DNA of 64,000 bases, taken from the NCBI GenBank assembly GCA_017643585.1, contig JAEPND010000007.1, positions 90,421 to 154,420 of the forward strand, written 5' to 3'. Position numbers and translations under genes: made by a program. Source of the DNA: Maricaulis sp. (lineage in GTDB: Bacteria; Pseudomonadota; Alphaproteobacteria; Caulobacterales; Maricaulaceae). The notes under the pieces were generated by a model. The model searched no databases. It saw nothing but the letters and a program-made list of their open reading frames with translations, and had not been told where the DNA came from. Shown one piece after another: positions 1-8,556 of this stretch; the stretch's first letter is position 1, and each line of letters starts with the position of its first letter.

Positions 1-352
1 GCATGTCGAATTCCGGATAGACCGTGAACCAGCCTTCTGGTTCGACCGCGAACGTTGTCACCACATTGGTCGGTTCGCGGAAATAGCCGCCAAACCAGTT
101 GGCATGGCTGGCAGCGGCAATTCCGTCCACGCTCTGAATTCGGTTGTAATAGGCGTAGGGCAGAGGCTGGGTAAAGTTGATTTTGTTCAGCGTCACCAGG
201 CGTGTCGGGGTCTGGGGCGGATCTTCCCAGAACTGATTGAAGGCCCCGAGGGCACCGTAGAGCAGGAAGGCAATCGCGATCGACAGCAGTAGCAGGGTCG
301 AGCGGGTCTTCTTGCGGAACAGGTTCTTGCGGACAAGGGTGAGCCGGTTCAT
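1..352 (-). CDS. ABC transporter permease, MacB/FtsX type (partial, C-terminus off window)
   Basis: The first 117 codons of a permease are visible; the gene runs off the left edge. It starts with [18 protein letters not shown], a short basic cytoplasmic segment, then one transmembrane helix (about residues 18-38), then a periplasmic region typical of the MacB periplasmic core domain. Its ATG overlaps the stop of the downstream-named ATPase gene by one base (TGATG), so the two are translationally coupled. With the ATPase and HlyD adaptor it forms a three-part export module. The substrate is unknown; MacB relatives export peptides, lipoproteins or macrolides. Confidence 0.85.
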   Translation of the reverse strand, partial: MNRLTLVRKNLFRKKTRSTLLLLSIAIAFLLYGALGAFNQFWEDPPQTPTRLVTLNKINFTQPLPYAYYNRIQSVDGIAAASHANWFGGYFREPTNVVTTFAVEPEGWFTVYPEFDM

Positions 353-1038
353 CAGGTGTTCTCCTTCGCCACGAAGCGCCCCTTGTCGAGATGCAGTTCC
401 TTGCTCGCATAGCCCGCAGCGGCCGGGTCGTGCGTGACCATGACGATGGTCTTGTTGAGCTCGCGGTTGAGCAGCTGCAGCGTCTCCAGAACTTCATCGG
501 CCGTATTGCGGTCCAGGTCACCGGTCGGCTCGTCACACAACAGGACTTTCGGGTCGGCGACGATGGCGCGGGCGATGCCCACACGCTGTTGCTGACCGCC
601 GGACAATTGCGCGGGGCGGTGTCCCTTGCGATCGAGAATGCCGACAATGTCGAGCGCGGTTTCCACCCGGCGTTTGCGTTCCTTGCCCGACAGATTGGTC
701 AGCAGCAGGGGAAGTTCGACATTCTGCGCCGCACTCAGCGTCGGCATGAGATTGTAGAACTGGAAGATGAAACCGACATGCTGGGAGCGCCATTTGGCAA
801 GCTTGCCCTCGGACAATTTGTCGACCCGGGTGCCTTCGCAATCGACAGCACCGGAGGAGGGGCGGTCGATGCCGCCGAGCAGGTTGAGCAAGGTCGTCTT
901 GCCTGAGCCTGAAGGCCCCATGATCGAGATGAAATCGCCCTGGTCGATCGTCATGTCGAGTTGCTCGAAGATCGTGATCGACTCCTTGCCCCGCGTATAG
1001 CGTTTGGACAGGTCAGTAAGCGTATACAGGGCGGTCAT
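352..1038 (-). CDS. ABC transporter ATP-binding protein, MacB/LolD family
   Basis: A 228-residue cytoplasmic ATPase that would power the FtsX-type permease encoded just after it. Walker A is GPSGSGKT at about residues 41-48, the signature LSGGQ at about 145-149, and Walker [13 protein letters not shown] at about 165-176. Full-length for the family (LolD is about 230 residues). It lies between the adaptor gene (51-bp gap) and the permease (1-bp overlap), all on the minus strand, so an operon adaptor-ATPase-permease is likely. Family assignment is firm; the transported substrate cannot be read from sequence. Confidence 0.95.
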   Translation of the reverse strand: MTALYTLTDLSKRYTRGKESITIFEQLDMTIDQGDFISIMGPSGSGKTTLLNLLGGIDRPSSGAVDCEGTRVDKLSEGKLAKWRSQHVGFIFQFYNLMPTLSAAQNVELPLLLTNLSGKERKRRVETALDIVGILDRKGHRPAQLSGGQQQRVGIARAIVADPKVLLCDEPTGDLDRNTADEVLETLQLLNRELNKTIVMVTHDPAAAGYASKELHLDKGRFVAKENT

Positions 1039-1088
1039 CTCTATGTCCTTTCCGGGTATATCCAGAAACTTTAAATCACAAAGTGCTT

Positions 1089-2114
1089 TTATTCAACAAA
1101 AGTCACACGCGCAGCCATGTCCGGCAGAATCCGGTCGTCGCGTTCGTCGAAGGCGACGCGGACGCGGATGGTCGCGCGGCTGCGGTCTGCGGTGGGGATG
1201 ATCGCTTCCACATGAGCGGCAATGCGCCAGTCCGCATAGGCGTCCAGGCGGGCCTCGACCCTCTGATTGGGCACGACACGACCGATCTGGCTTTCATTGA
1301 CGTCGACTTCGATCTCCAGGGATTGCATGTCGACGAGGGTCGCAACACCGGTTCGTGTAAAGCCGCCGCCGGCAGAGGCAGGCGAAAGGATTTCTCCGAC
1401 CTGGGCGTTCTTGGCGATGACGACGCCGGCGAAGGGCGCCCGCACGATGTGGCGGTCAATCAGGTCTTCCTGCGAGCGGATCTGTTCGCGGATGCTGGCC
1501 GCGTCGGCGCGAGCGGCTGTGAGCTGCGCCTGCAGGCTGGACAGACGGGCCCGGGCGGCGGTGACGCTGGCCTCTGACCCGATTTCACGCTCCAGGAGAG
1601 TGGTCGCCCGGTCAAGCACGCGCTGTGCCTCTTCGACATCGGCGACCAGCGAGCGGCTCCGGGCCTGTGATGCCATCGACTGGGTGCGCAGGACGCTGAG
1701 CTGGATCTGAGCCCGTTCATCATCCAGTCGGGCGAGAACCTGGCCTTCTTCGACGACGGTGCCTTCCTCGACCAGAACTTCACGGATCCGCCCCGTCAGA
1801 TCAGCTGACACGGTCGCCTGCCGCCGCGCGACGACATAGCCGGAGGCGACCAGGCCGGATGATCGCTCGGGGCGTGTCGGCGCAGGCGTCGTTTCCTGCG
1901 GTGCGGGTGTCGGAGTTGTAGTTGCCGGCTGGGCGATGACTTCGGGCTGTGGTTCGCTCGCAGTGCCACGCATGAGCCACCAGGTGCCACCGGCCCCCAG
2001 AGCTGCCGCGACAATCGCTACCGTGGCAATGGTGCCGAAACCCGCGCCGGACGGGCTGTCGTCCTCGCTGCGGTCAATACTCAGGGAATGCAGTTGTGAA
2101 CTGCGATTAGACAT
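1089..2114 (-). CDS. HlyD/MacA-type periplasmic adaptor of efflux system
   Basis: A membrane-fusion protein of about 341 residues linking an inner-membrane ABC transporter to an outer-membrane channel. A short cytoplasmic N-terminus is followed by one transmembrane helix (about residues 28-48), a proline/threonine-rich linker, a split lipoyl/barrel-sandwich region and a central coiled-coil hairpin rich in Arg, Ala and Gln. I chose the ATG at 2114, preceded by GAGAGGGG, over an upstream in-frame ATG that would add 21 residues. First gene of the adaptor-ATPase-permease operon. The partner outer-membrane protein is not in the window. Confidence 0.9.
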   Translation of the reverse strand: MSNRSSQLHSLSIDRSEDDSPSGAGFGTIATVAIVAAALGAGGTWWLMRGTASEPQPEVIAQPATTTPTPAPQETTPAPTRPERSSGLVASGYVVARRQATVSADLTGRIREVLVEEGTVVEEGQVLARLDDERAQIQLSVLRTQSMASQARSRSLVADVEEAQRVLDRATTLLEREIGSEASVTAARARLSSLQAQLTAARADAASIREQIRSQEDLIDRHIVRAPFAGVVIAKNAQVGEILSPASAGGGFTRTGVATLVDMQSLEIEVDVNESQIGRVVPNQRVEARLDAYADWRIAAHVEAIIPTADRSRATIRVRVAFDERDDRILPDMAARVTFVE

Positions 2115-2206
2115 GTTGGGGCCCCTCTCAACTCGTGCGCGCATTATATTCCGCAAAACTAGGCGGAAGGCGAGCAATTTCGAGAGCGATGGGAAGGGGA
2201 TTCGAG

Positions 2207-2725
2207 TTAGTCGAAATACGCCGACCGCATCAGTTCCGACAGATCCCGGCCGCGATGGGCGAGGGCGCGGCGTTCGGCTTCGACCTGGGGCCCGCAGACG
2301 GCGCGGAAGCGCTGCTGGACACGATAGCCCTCATTGAAGCTGTCGATCAGCTGGTCGCGGCGCCCGCGTGATTCAGAGGCTTCCATCGCCAGGAGGGCGA
2401 TCATCTGTTCGCGCCACACCTGGGCTTCATTGCCGGAACAGGCATAGTCCAGATAGTGCAGCTCACCCAGCGTGTAGGCGAGATAGGGCAGTATGCGCTC
2501 GACATCGACACTCGGCTCGGCGGGTACTTCCTCGCGGAAGTCACGGCGGCTGTCGCGGCGATCATCGAACCGTCTATCCCTTTGCCGGTTTTGATCGGTC
2601 GGACTGTCCCGGAATGTCTGGTTGGTACGCAGGTCTATAGCCCTGCTGTCGCCGCGCTGAGGCTTCTGGGCTTCAGCAGCGATCGGCAAGAGACTCAGAC
2701 ACAGGATGACCGTCAGCGCGCGCAT
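2207..2725 (-). CDS. TIGR02301-like secreted protein
   Basis: 172 residues with a clear signal peptide (MRALTVILCLSLLPIAAEAQ), then a low-complexity Arg/Asp-rich stretch (about residues 35-70), then a helical domain with conserved-looking segments such as LHYLDYACSGNEAQVWR and FNEGYRVQQRFRAVC. The C-terminal domain and the adjacent NUDIX gene match my recollection of the alphaproteobacterial TIGR02301 family, which has no known function. The two cysteines (YACSG and AVCGP) may form a disulfide in the periplasm. It lies 5 bp after the NUDIX stop and is probably co-transcribed with it. Confidence 0.75.
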   Translation of the reverse strand: MRALTVILCLSLLPIAAEAQKPQRGDSRAIDLRTNQTFRDSPTDQNRQRDRRFDDRRDSRRDFREEVPAEPSVDVERILPYLAYTLGELHYLDYACSGNEAQVWREQMIALLAMEASESRGRRDQLIDSFNEGYRVQQRFRAVCGPQVEAERRALAHRGRDLSELMRSAYFD

Positions 2726-2730
2726 GATGT

Positions 2731-3186
2731 TTATTTCAACGCTGATTGTGGCGCCTGCAAGGCGTTGATCATTTTTATGGCACGGCCGATGACATCGCGG
2801 GTCTTGTCCCAGCGGGTCAGTGCCAGGGCTTCATCGAGCGGAAAAAACGCCGCCTCATCCACATCGTCCTGCGCCACCGGCTCGCCGGACACCCAGCGCG
2901 CCGCATAGTCGACCAGAAGATAGTGCCAGTCCCCCGGCTGTCCCTTTTCGCGCTGGCCGATACTGTCGATGACATCGATCAGACCGACAATCTCTGCCTT
3001 GATACCGGTTTCCTCCATCAGTTCGCGCAGAGCGGTCTCAGAGGTTGTTTCGCCATACTCGATCTTGCCGCCCGGAATGGACCATTCGCCCTGATAGGGC
3101 GGCTTGCCACGGCGGATCAGCAGGACTTCACTCTCGCCGCGGATTACGACAATACCGGCCGCGGGAACAGGGGCGCGATCAGACAT
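2731..3186 (-). CDS. NUDIX hydrolase
   Basis: A 151-residue NUDIX-fold pyrophosphohydrolase. The NUDIX box is intact: G-x5-E-x7-REL-MEETGI, starting at GGKIEYGE around residue 41. The protein ends shortly after the fold, as in small ADP-ribose or nucleotide pyrophosphatases. The likely start is one of two adjacent ATGs (3189 or 3186) inside the last codons of the VOC gene, giving an 8-11 bp overlap; a longer frame upstream is a shadow of that gene. Substrate is not predictable. Confidence 0.9.
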   Translation of the reverse strand: MSDRAPVPAAGIVVIRGESEVLLIRRGKPPYQGEWSIPGGKIEYGETTSETALRELMEETGIKAEIVGLIDVIDSIGQREKGQPGDWHYLLVDYAARWVSGEPVAQDDVDEAAFFPLDEALALTRWDKTRDVIGRAIKMINALQAPQSALK

Positions 3187-3541
3187 CATATTGCCCGTTG
3201 GGCGACCACACCGCCAGCTCATTGCCGCTGGGGTCCTTGAAGTGGAAACGTCGGCCACCCGGGAAGTTCTGACGGTCGAACACGGTTGAACCGGCTGCTT
3301 CAACACGGGTTTCCGCCGCTTCCAGATCTTCCGCCATGAGGATAATCAGCGCGCCGGTGGGAAAGGGCGTCTCCTCCAGGCGCAGCCCACCATCGAGGCC
3401 CGCATTCGTGAACGCCGCATAGCCCGGGCCATAATCCTCGAACGTCCAGCCGAAGGCATTGGCGTAGAACGCCTTGGCCGCGTCCATGTCTGTGACCGGG
3501 AGTTCGTTATAGTCGATTTTCAGTACGGGAGTGTCGCTCAT
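3179..3541 (-). CDS. VOC/glyoxalase-family protein
   Basis: 120 residues with a single vicinal-oxygen-chelate module pair: an N-terminal NELPVTDMDAAKAFYANAFG motif and a C-terminal FKDPSGNELAVW motif, as in glyoxalase/bleomycin-resistance-like proteins. It sits 6 bp after the hydroxybutyrate dehydrogenase gene and overlaps the NUDIX gene, so the four genes 2207-4348 are probably one minus-strand unit. Metal ligands would include the Glu of the C-terminal motif. The function is generic; the N-terminal ligand position is Asn rather than His, so glyoxalase I activity is doubtful. Confidence 0.88.
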   Translation of the reverse strand: MSDTPVLKIDYNELPVTDMDAAKAFYANAFGWTFEDYGPGYAAFTNAGLDGGLRLEETPFPTGALIILMAEDLEAAETRVEAAGSTVFDRQNFPGGRRFHFKDPSGNELAVWSPNGQYDV

Positions 3542-3547
3542 GTCCGC

Positions 3548-4348
3548 CTATTTGGCGGTCCATCCGCCATCCACGCTGATCCAGGAACCATTCATATTGG
3601 CTCCGGCGTCGGAGACAAGATAGAGCAGTGCGCCAGCGAGTTGTTCATAAGTGACGAACTGCTTGGTCGGCTGGGCGGCCAGCATGACATCGCGCACCAC
3701 TTCCTCTTCGGAAATACCGCGCGCCCTCGCCGTGTCGGCGATCTGGTTTTCCACCAGTGGTGTCTTCACATATCCCGGGCAGATGGCGTTACAGGTGATG
3801 CCGTCCTCGGCCACTTCCAGGGCCAGGGTCTTGGTAAAGCCCATTACGCCGTGTTTGGCCGCGACATAGGCGGATTTGAACGGGGAGGCGACAAGGCCGT
3901 GGGCCGAGGCCAGGTTAACGATGCGGCCCTTGCCCTGGCGTTTCATGATCGGGATGGCGGCTCGGGCGCCGTGGAAAACCGAGGACAGGTTGATAGCGAT
4001 GATCGCGTCCCATTTTTCGACCGGGAAATCCTCGACCGGGGAGACATGCTGGATGCCGGCATTGTTCATCAGGATGTCGAGGCGACCGAACTCTTTCTCG
4101 GTCGTGGCGACCATGTCGGCAATCTCGTCCGCCTTGAGCATGTTGGCGCCGTGGTAACGCACCTCGACACCATGATGGGCCGCGATCTTTGCCCGCAGCG
4201 CCTCGATTTCGTCGGCATCACCCAGCCCGTTGAGGACGATATGCGCACCATTCTCGGCCAGTGCCTCAGCCATAGCCGCGCCAATCCCGCTGGTCGAGCC
4301 GGTAACAATGGCCACCTGGCCGGTGAGATCGGTGCGAATTCCAGACAT
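3548..4348 (-). CDS. bdhA: 3-hydroxybutyrate dehydrogenase-type SDR
   Basis: A 266-residue classical short-chain dehydrogenase. The cofactor motif TGSTSGIG is at about residues 16-23, NNAG near residue 97, a catalytic Ser in ASAHG, and YVAAKHG carries Tyr and Lys. The C-terminal part (QFVTYEQLAGALLYLVSD and ISVDGGWTAK) closely resembles PHB-cycle D-3-hydroxybutyrate dehydrogenases, which convert (R)-3-hydroxybutyrate to acetoacetate with NAD. No PHB genes lie beside it. First gene of the bdhA-VOC-NUDIX-TIGR02301 cluster. Confidence 0.88.
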   Translation of the reverse strand: MSGIRTDLTGQVAIVTGSTSGIGAAMAEALAENGAHIVLNGLGDADEIEALRAKIAAHHGVEVRYHGANMLKADEIADMVATTEKEFGRLDILMNNAGIQHVSPVEDFPVEKWDAIIAINLSSVFHGARAAIPIMKRQGKGRIVNLASAHGLVASPFKSAYVAAKHGVMGFTKTLALEVAEDGITCNAICPGYVKTPLVENQIADTARARGISEEEVVRDVMLAAQPTKQFVTYEQLAGALLYLVSDAGANMNGSWISVDGGWTAK

Positions 4349-4679
4349 GAATGACCTTTCAAGTTTGTGCTGCGCGCAAGAAAGGGGATCAGGCGCGGGA
4401 GGTCAAGCTCATGATTAGGTGTTGTTCGGAAGGTTACAACCAATGAGGGTTTTTGTGTTCTAATGAAAACGCCGGCCCATTCAGGCCGGCGTCAATCCAA
4501 GGAGAGAGCAATGTTTCGGTTTCCGAAATGCACTCTAGTCCTTCGGGTGAGGAGAAATCGGATCGAAGGCTGGACGCTAGAGATCCGACTATCCATCGCC
4601 TAAAGGGCGGCCAATGGGAGCAGTTCGCACCTGTCCCGGCGGCTCTCGGAGCTTAACACAATGTGGGGGTGTGCGGAAG
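4349..4679. other. Intergenic region upstream of bdhA
   Basis: 331 bases without a convincing gene. It must hold the bdhA promoter (read leftward) and contains a perfect 9-bp hairpin (see terminator). A GGATC...GATCC dyad around 4559-4585 is the only other structure noticed. Small reading frames here have no ribosome-binding site or recognisable similarity. Confidence 0.5.
4462..4492 (-). terminator. Rho-independent terminator, probably for yaaA
   Basis: Perfect 9-bp stem (ACGCCGGCC, 4469-4477, with 4484-4492) and a 6-base loop. On the minus strand it is followed by TTTTC, so it terminates leftward transcription from yaaA, about 190 bp beyond the yaaA stop and before the bdhA start. Confidence 0.6.
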
Positions 4680-5471
4680 CTAAGCCGCCTTCTTCCCCGC
4701 CGCAGCCGGTTGGGGCCGCGTGAACAGAAGTTCGCCATCCTTGGAGCCGTCCGGTTCAAAGCGATACCCGCCGACATCGAACTTCACCAGATCAGCCGGA
4801 TCAGTAACGCGGTTTTCGATGACCCAGCGGGCCATCATGCCGCGGGCTTTCTTGGCATAGACCATGAGGGCGCGCAGCTGACCGTCCTTTTCTTCCTTGA
4901 AATTCGCGGTGATGACCCGCGCTTTCAGGGCCTTCCTGTCGACGGATTTGAAATACTCGTTCGAGGCCAGGTTGAGGATGACGGGGTCCGCGTCTCCGTC
5001 CATGGCGGCATTGAGATCCTTGGCAATGGTCTGGCCCCAGAAATCATAGAGGCTCTCGCCACGCCGCGTGTGCAGCTTGCGGCCCATTTCCAGGCGATAG
5101 GGGTGGATGCCATCCAGCGGACGCAGCGTGCCATACATGCCGGAGAGAAGACGCAGGTGGTCCTGGGCCCATTCGAGGTCCTCGGCGGAGAGGCTGGCGG
5201 CATCGAGGCCGCGATAGACCTCGCCATTGAACGCGAATGCGGCCTGTTTCTCGCCGGGCTGTTCGGCGTCAAAAGCCTGGAAACGTTCACGGTTCAATTT
5301 GGCCAGATCATCATTGATCTTCATCATCGTCTTGATCTTGGAGATCGTCAGGCCGCGTGTGGTTTTCGACAGGATGCGCGTCTCGTCGATCAGCGAGGGC
5401 TGCGTCTTGGGCAGGTCGCGATCAACCGGATCGAAATTCATGTTCTTGGCGGGCGACAACAATACGAGCAT
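4680..5471 (-). CDS. yaaA: Peroxide stress protein YaaA (DUF328/UPF0246)
   Basis: 263 residues beginning MLVLLSPAKNMNF, the hallmark N-terminus of YaaA. Other family segments are visible: LSGMYGTLRPLDGI near the middle and VILNLASNEYFKSV. In E. coli YaaA limits intracellular free iron and DNA damage under peroxide stress. The start at 5471 is preceded by AAGGAGAT at good spacing; a frame extending 26 codons upstream lacks this support. The tail ends in a short Ala/Lys-rich extension. Monocistronic between two terminators. Confidence 0.95.
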   Translation of the reverse strand: MLVLLSPAKNMNFDPVDRDLPKTQPSLIDETRILSKTTRGLTISKIKTMMKINDDLAKLNRERFQAFDAEQPGEKQAAFAFNGEVYRGLDAASLSAEDLEWAQDHLRLLSGMYGTLRPLDGIHPYRLEMGRKLHTRRGESLYDFWGQTIAKDLNAAMDGDADPVILNLASNEYFKSVDRKALKARVITANFKEEKDGQLRALMVYAKKARGMMARWVIENRVTDPADLVKFDVGGYRFEPDGSKDGELLFTRPQPAAAGKKAA

Positions 5472-5518
5472 CGAGCGAATCTCCTTTGATCCAGAGATAA
5501 GCACAGGCAGTCCAATAG

Positions 5519-5561
5519 GAAAGGGGCGCGCTGGTGTGTGATGCTGCACACCGGCGCGCCC
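5519..5561 (-). terminator. Strong hairpin terminator for the 5588-6076 gene
   Basis: A 15-bp stem (5524-5538 with 5547-5561, a single G-T pair) and an 8-base loop. On the minus strand it is followed by CTTTCCTATT. It lies 27 bp past the stop of the secreted-protein gene and before the yaaA start. Confidence 0.7.
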
Positions 5562-5587
5562 GCCTCACCCAGGTTTGGAGAACGGGC

Positions 5588-6076
5588 TTACCAGCGGCGT
5601 TCCAGGATGGAGGTGTCCACCCGGTTCCGGCGCGGCTGCTGGTAGGAGCTGAACAGCGATGTGAACGCCCGCACGTCGAGGGACTGGTCGCGGCAGATCA
5701 TCTGTCCGCGGTCATTGTAGACGCGCAGGTCCACATTCAGACCATCCGGCCCGGCGGACCAGCGGCCGTCGCGGCGCGAACTGTCTTCTTCTCGTGCGGT
5801 CAGGATGGTGCGCAGGAGGAGAGTCTCGCCCCAGGGATGCGGTGAAAACGTGCCGTCCGCCTCGATCAGTGTCTCGCGACCCTCGCGAATGCGGATGGAA
5901 TAGGATCCGGAGTGTTCGGTACGGGTTTTGGCGACCAGCTCGCCACTGCCATCGCGCTCATACCAGCGTACGGCGCAGTCCTCGCCGGGCTGCAGGGGCA
6001 GGCCGTAGGGTGCGCGTTGCGCATCGGCAGCAGCGGTAACGGCCAGGACAGCAAGGGCGGCAGTGAGGATTTTCAT
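5588..6076 (-). CDS. Secreted protein of unknown function
   Basis: 162 residues with a clean signal peptide (MKILTAALAVLAVTAAADAQ) and a soluble beta-rich domain; I do not recognise the family. Two cysteines, CAVRWYERD near the mature N-terminus and MICRDQS near the C-terminus, could form a periplasmic disulfide. The start at 6076 was chosen for the signal peptide; a longer frame upstream looks non-coding. A direct-repeat element shared with two glycine-zipper genes lies 44 bp upstream, suggesting common control. Transcribed alone, with its own strong terminator. Confidence 0.8.
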   Translation of the reverse strand: MKILTAALAVLAVTAAADAQRAPYGLPLQPGEDCAVRWYERDGSGELVAKTRTEHSGSYSIRIREGRETLIEADGTFSPHPWGETLLLRTILTAREEDSSRRDGRWSAGPDGLNVDLRVYNDRGQMICRDQSLDVRAFTSLFSSYQQPRRNRVDTSILERRW

Positions 6077-6119
6077 GGTCAAGCTCCGTGGTTTCGGAAC
6101 TGTTCTAGACCGGACCGGC

Positions 6120-6134
6120 TGAGCCAAGCCTGAG
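6120..6134 (-). promoter_or_regulatory. Candidate response-regulator site, copy 3
   Basis: On the minus strand this reads CTCAGGCTTGGCTCA: two CTCA half-sites exactly 11 bp apart. It resembles the sites at 23106 and 24795. A TCTAG sequence starts 10 bases downstream of the second half-site, the same offset as at 24795, and could be part of the -10 element. Confidence 0.45.
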
Positions 6135-6164
6135 TGGGGTGTTCATCTGGCGGACAGGGGCGCA

Positions 6165-7571
6165 TCAGCCCAGCAAGACCCGCGGGTTCATGATGCCTTT
6201 CGGGTCCAAGGCTGACTTGATTGCTCGCATCACCTTCACATCGACCGGTTTGCGGCTGGCCAGTTCTTCACGCTTGAGAATGCCGATGCCATGTTCCGCC
6301 GAGATGGAGCCGTCGAATTCGGCAACCGTGTCATAGACGATACCGGAAATACCGGCGGCGTGGGCCATGAATTCCTCGGCCTGACCCGGGCTGGGGGAGG
6401 CGAAGTTGAAGTGGACATTGCCGTCGCCGACATGGCCGAAACAGAACACCACCGCGTCCGGATAGGCCTGCGTCACGCGTGCACTGCCGCGTTCGATGAA
6501 CTCAGCCATACGGGACACCGGGATGGAGACATCATGCTTGACCGAGCGGCCATAGGCGCGTTCCGCTTCGGCAATGCTTTCGCGCAGGCGCCAGAAATCC
6601 CTGGCCTGGGTCTCGTTCTCGGCGATGGCGCCGTCCTTGATGAGGCCCTGTTCAAAGCCTTCACCCAGGGCTTCCTCCAGCGTTTCGCGGGCGCCGTCGG
6701 CGCGGCCGAAGCTGAGTTCGCACAGCACATACCAGGCCTGCTCGCTTTCCAGCGGGTCACGGGTGCCGGGCACGTGTTCCAGAACACGCTCCAGGGCAAT
6801 GCGGGGCAGGATCTCGAAGGCGGTCACAGCATTGCCGGACAGGCGCTTGGCCAGGCCCAGGAACGTCACGGCGTCCCCGACGCTGTCCATGCCGACGAAG
6901 GCCAGCTCGGTGCGGGCCGGGCGCGGGAAGAGTTTCAGCGTGGCCGCGGTGATAATACCGAGCGTGCCTTCGGCGCCGATCAGCAATTGCTTGAGGTCAT
7001 AGCCGGTATTGTCTTTGCGCAGACCGGTCAGACCGGACCAGATCGTGCCGTCGGGCAGCACCGCCTCAAGGCCCAGCACTAACTCCCTCGTCATGCCGTA
7101 ACGCAGGACCTGCACCCCGCCGGCATTGGTCGAGATCAGACCGCCAATCATGGCCGAGCCCTGTGAGCCCAGCGCCAGCGGGAACAAGCGGTCGGCATCG
7201 GCGGCGATATTCTGCAGGTTTTCCAGCACGCAGCCGGCCTCGACGGTCATCGAGTCATTGCCGATATCCATCTCGCGGACCCGGGTCATGCGCTTCAGCG
7301 AGATCAGCACTTCGCCTTGCGGCGTTGCGGCGCCACACAGCGAGGTATTGCCGCCCTGGGGGGTGATGGCGATGCCGGCTTCGGCGCAGATCCTGACGGC
7401 CGCCGAGACGTCTTCGGTTGAACCCGGCTTGAGCAGGATCGGGGTCGAGCCCTGATAACGGCCGCGCCAGTCCTCGACATGCGGGGCCAGTTCGCTGGCG
7501 TCCTCGCTCCAGCCCTTTGGTCCGAGCGCGTCCTTGAGGGCCTGGCGGATTTCCTCGGTCAATTGCGTCAT
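6165..7571 (-). CDS. FAD-binding oxidoreductase, D-2-hydroxyacid/2-hydroxyglutarate dehydrogenase type
   Basis: 468 residues with an N-terminal PCMH-type FAD-binding domain (PQGGNTSLCGAATPQGE near residues 70-86; GSAMIGGLISTNAGG near 140) and a C-terminal GlcD/D-LDH cap containing FCFGHVGDGNVHFN and SAEHGIGILKREEL. Members oxidise D-lactate, glycolate or D-2-hydroxyglutarate and pass electrons to the respiratory chain via a flavoprotein or quinone. The specific substrate is not decidable here. The stop of the sua5-type gene overlaps its start by one base (TGATG), so it is the second gene of that operon. Confidence 0.9.
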   Translation of the reverse strand: MTQLTEEIRQALKDALGPKGWSEDASELAPHVEDWRGRYQGSTPILLKPGSTEDVSAAVRICAEAGIAITPQGGNTSLCGAATPQGEVLISLKRMTRVREMDIGNDSMTVEAGCVLENLQNIAADADRLFPLALGSQGSAMIGGLISTNAGGVQVLRYGMTRELVLGLEAVLPDGTIWSGLTGLRKDNTGYDLKQLLIGAEGTLGIITAATLKLFPRPARTELAFVGMDSVGDAVTFLGLAKRLSGNAVTAFEILPRIALERVLEHVPGTRDPLESEQAWYVLCELSFGRADGARETLEEALGEGFEQGLIKDGAIAENETQARDFWRLRESIAEAERAYGRSVKHDVSIPVSRMAEFIERGSARVTQAYPDAVVFCFGHVGDGNVHFNFASPSPGQAEEFMAHAAGISGIVYDTVAEFDGSISAEHGIGILKREELASRKPVDVKVMRAIKSALDPKGIMNPRVLLG

Positions 7572-8518
7572 CAGCTATCTCTCGGGGCTGCAGCACGTTG
7601 CAGCCGGTCATTGATGGCCTCGCCCAGGCCGGTTGCGGGAATGGGTGCGACGGCAATTGTCGCCGCGCCGCTGGTATCGAGCTGTCTCAGGGCCGCGAAC
7701 AGGCCGGTGGCCGCCTCGGCCAGATCACCGGTTTCGGACAGGTTGAGATCGCCGGCAATCTCGCCGAAACCCAGCAGGATCTCGTCATTGCGCGCCTCGG
7801 TCGCGTTCAGGCGGACCTTTGCGCCGGGCGCGTAATGGCTTTTCAGCATGCCGGGGCTGGCCGGTGTGGCGCTGTCCGCGATCCGGGCCAGGGGACCGGT
7901 CAACGGTTCGATGGCGCCGCGATCAAGACCGCCGGGACGCAGCAGGCTGGCGGTCTCATCCTCGACCATGACCACGGTGGATTCGACACCGACCGGGCAG
8001 GCACCGCCATCCAGGATGAGGTCGATCTTGTGCCCCAGCCCTTCAAACACGTGTTGAGCAGTCGTCGGGCTGACTGCGCCGGACGGATTGGCGCTGGGCG
8101 CGACCAGCGGCCGGTCGACGGCGCGGATCAGCGCCTGCGCAGCCGGGTGTGCCGGGGCGCGGATGGCGACACTGTCGAGACCGGCATTGGCCAGGTCGCA
8201 GATCGGTGCCGTGGATTTTTTCGGCAGGACCAGCGTCAGCGGGCCGGGCCAGAAGGCCTGCATCAAGCCGCGCGCCAGTTCCGGTACATGCGCCAGCCGC
8301 GCCGCCATGGCCGCATCGGTGACATGGGCAATCAGCGGGTTAAAGCGCGGACGTCCCTTGGCCTCGTACAGACGAGCAACGGCATCCGCGTCGGCGGCAT
8401 TGGCGGCCAGGCCGTAAACCGTCTCGGTCGGGATGGCGACAAGTCCACCGCCGCGCAGAAGCTCTGCGGCGCGTTCAATGGCTTCGTCATGGCTGGCAGG
8501 GATGATCTCGGCACTCAT
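7571..8518 (-). CDS. L-threonylcarbamoyladenylate synthase (Sua5/YrdC family)
   Basis: 315 residues: an N-terminal YrdC domain (GGLVAIPTETVYGLAANA; SANPSGAVSPT) followed by a linker and the C-terminal Sua5 domain (ASPGMLKSHYAPGAKVRL). It makes threonylcarbamoyl-AMP from threonine, bicarbonate and ATP for t6A modification at position 37 of ANN-decoding tRNAs. Two-domain length matches Sua5 rather than single-domain TsaC. Cytoplasmic. Overlaps the following FAD-dehydrogenase gene by one base. Confidence 0.95.
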   Translation of the reverse strand: MSAEIIPASHDEAIERAAELLRGGGLVAIPTETVYGLAANAADADAVARLYEAKGRPRFNPLIAHVTDAAMAARLAHVPELARGLMQAFWPGPLTLVLPKKSTAPICDLANAGLDSVAIRAPAHPAAQALIRAVDRPLVAPSANPSGAVSPTTAQHVFEGLGHKIDLILDGGACPVGVESTVVMVEDETASLLRPGGLDRGAIEPLTGPLARIADSATPASPGMLKSHYAPGAKVRLNATEARNDEILLGFGEIAGDLNLSETGDLAEAATGLFAALRQLDTSGAATIAVAPIPATGLGEAINDRLQRAAAPRDS

Positions 8519-8556
8519 GCAGCACAGCTAGCGCCATGCTGCACTGCAACGCAAGC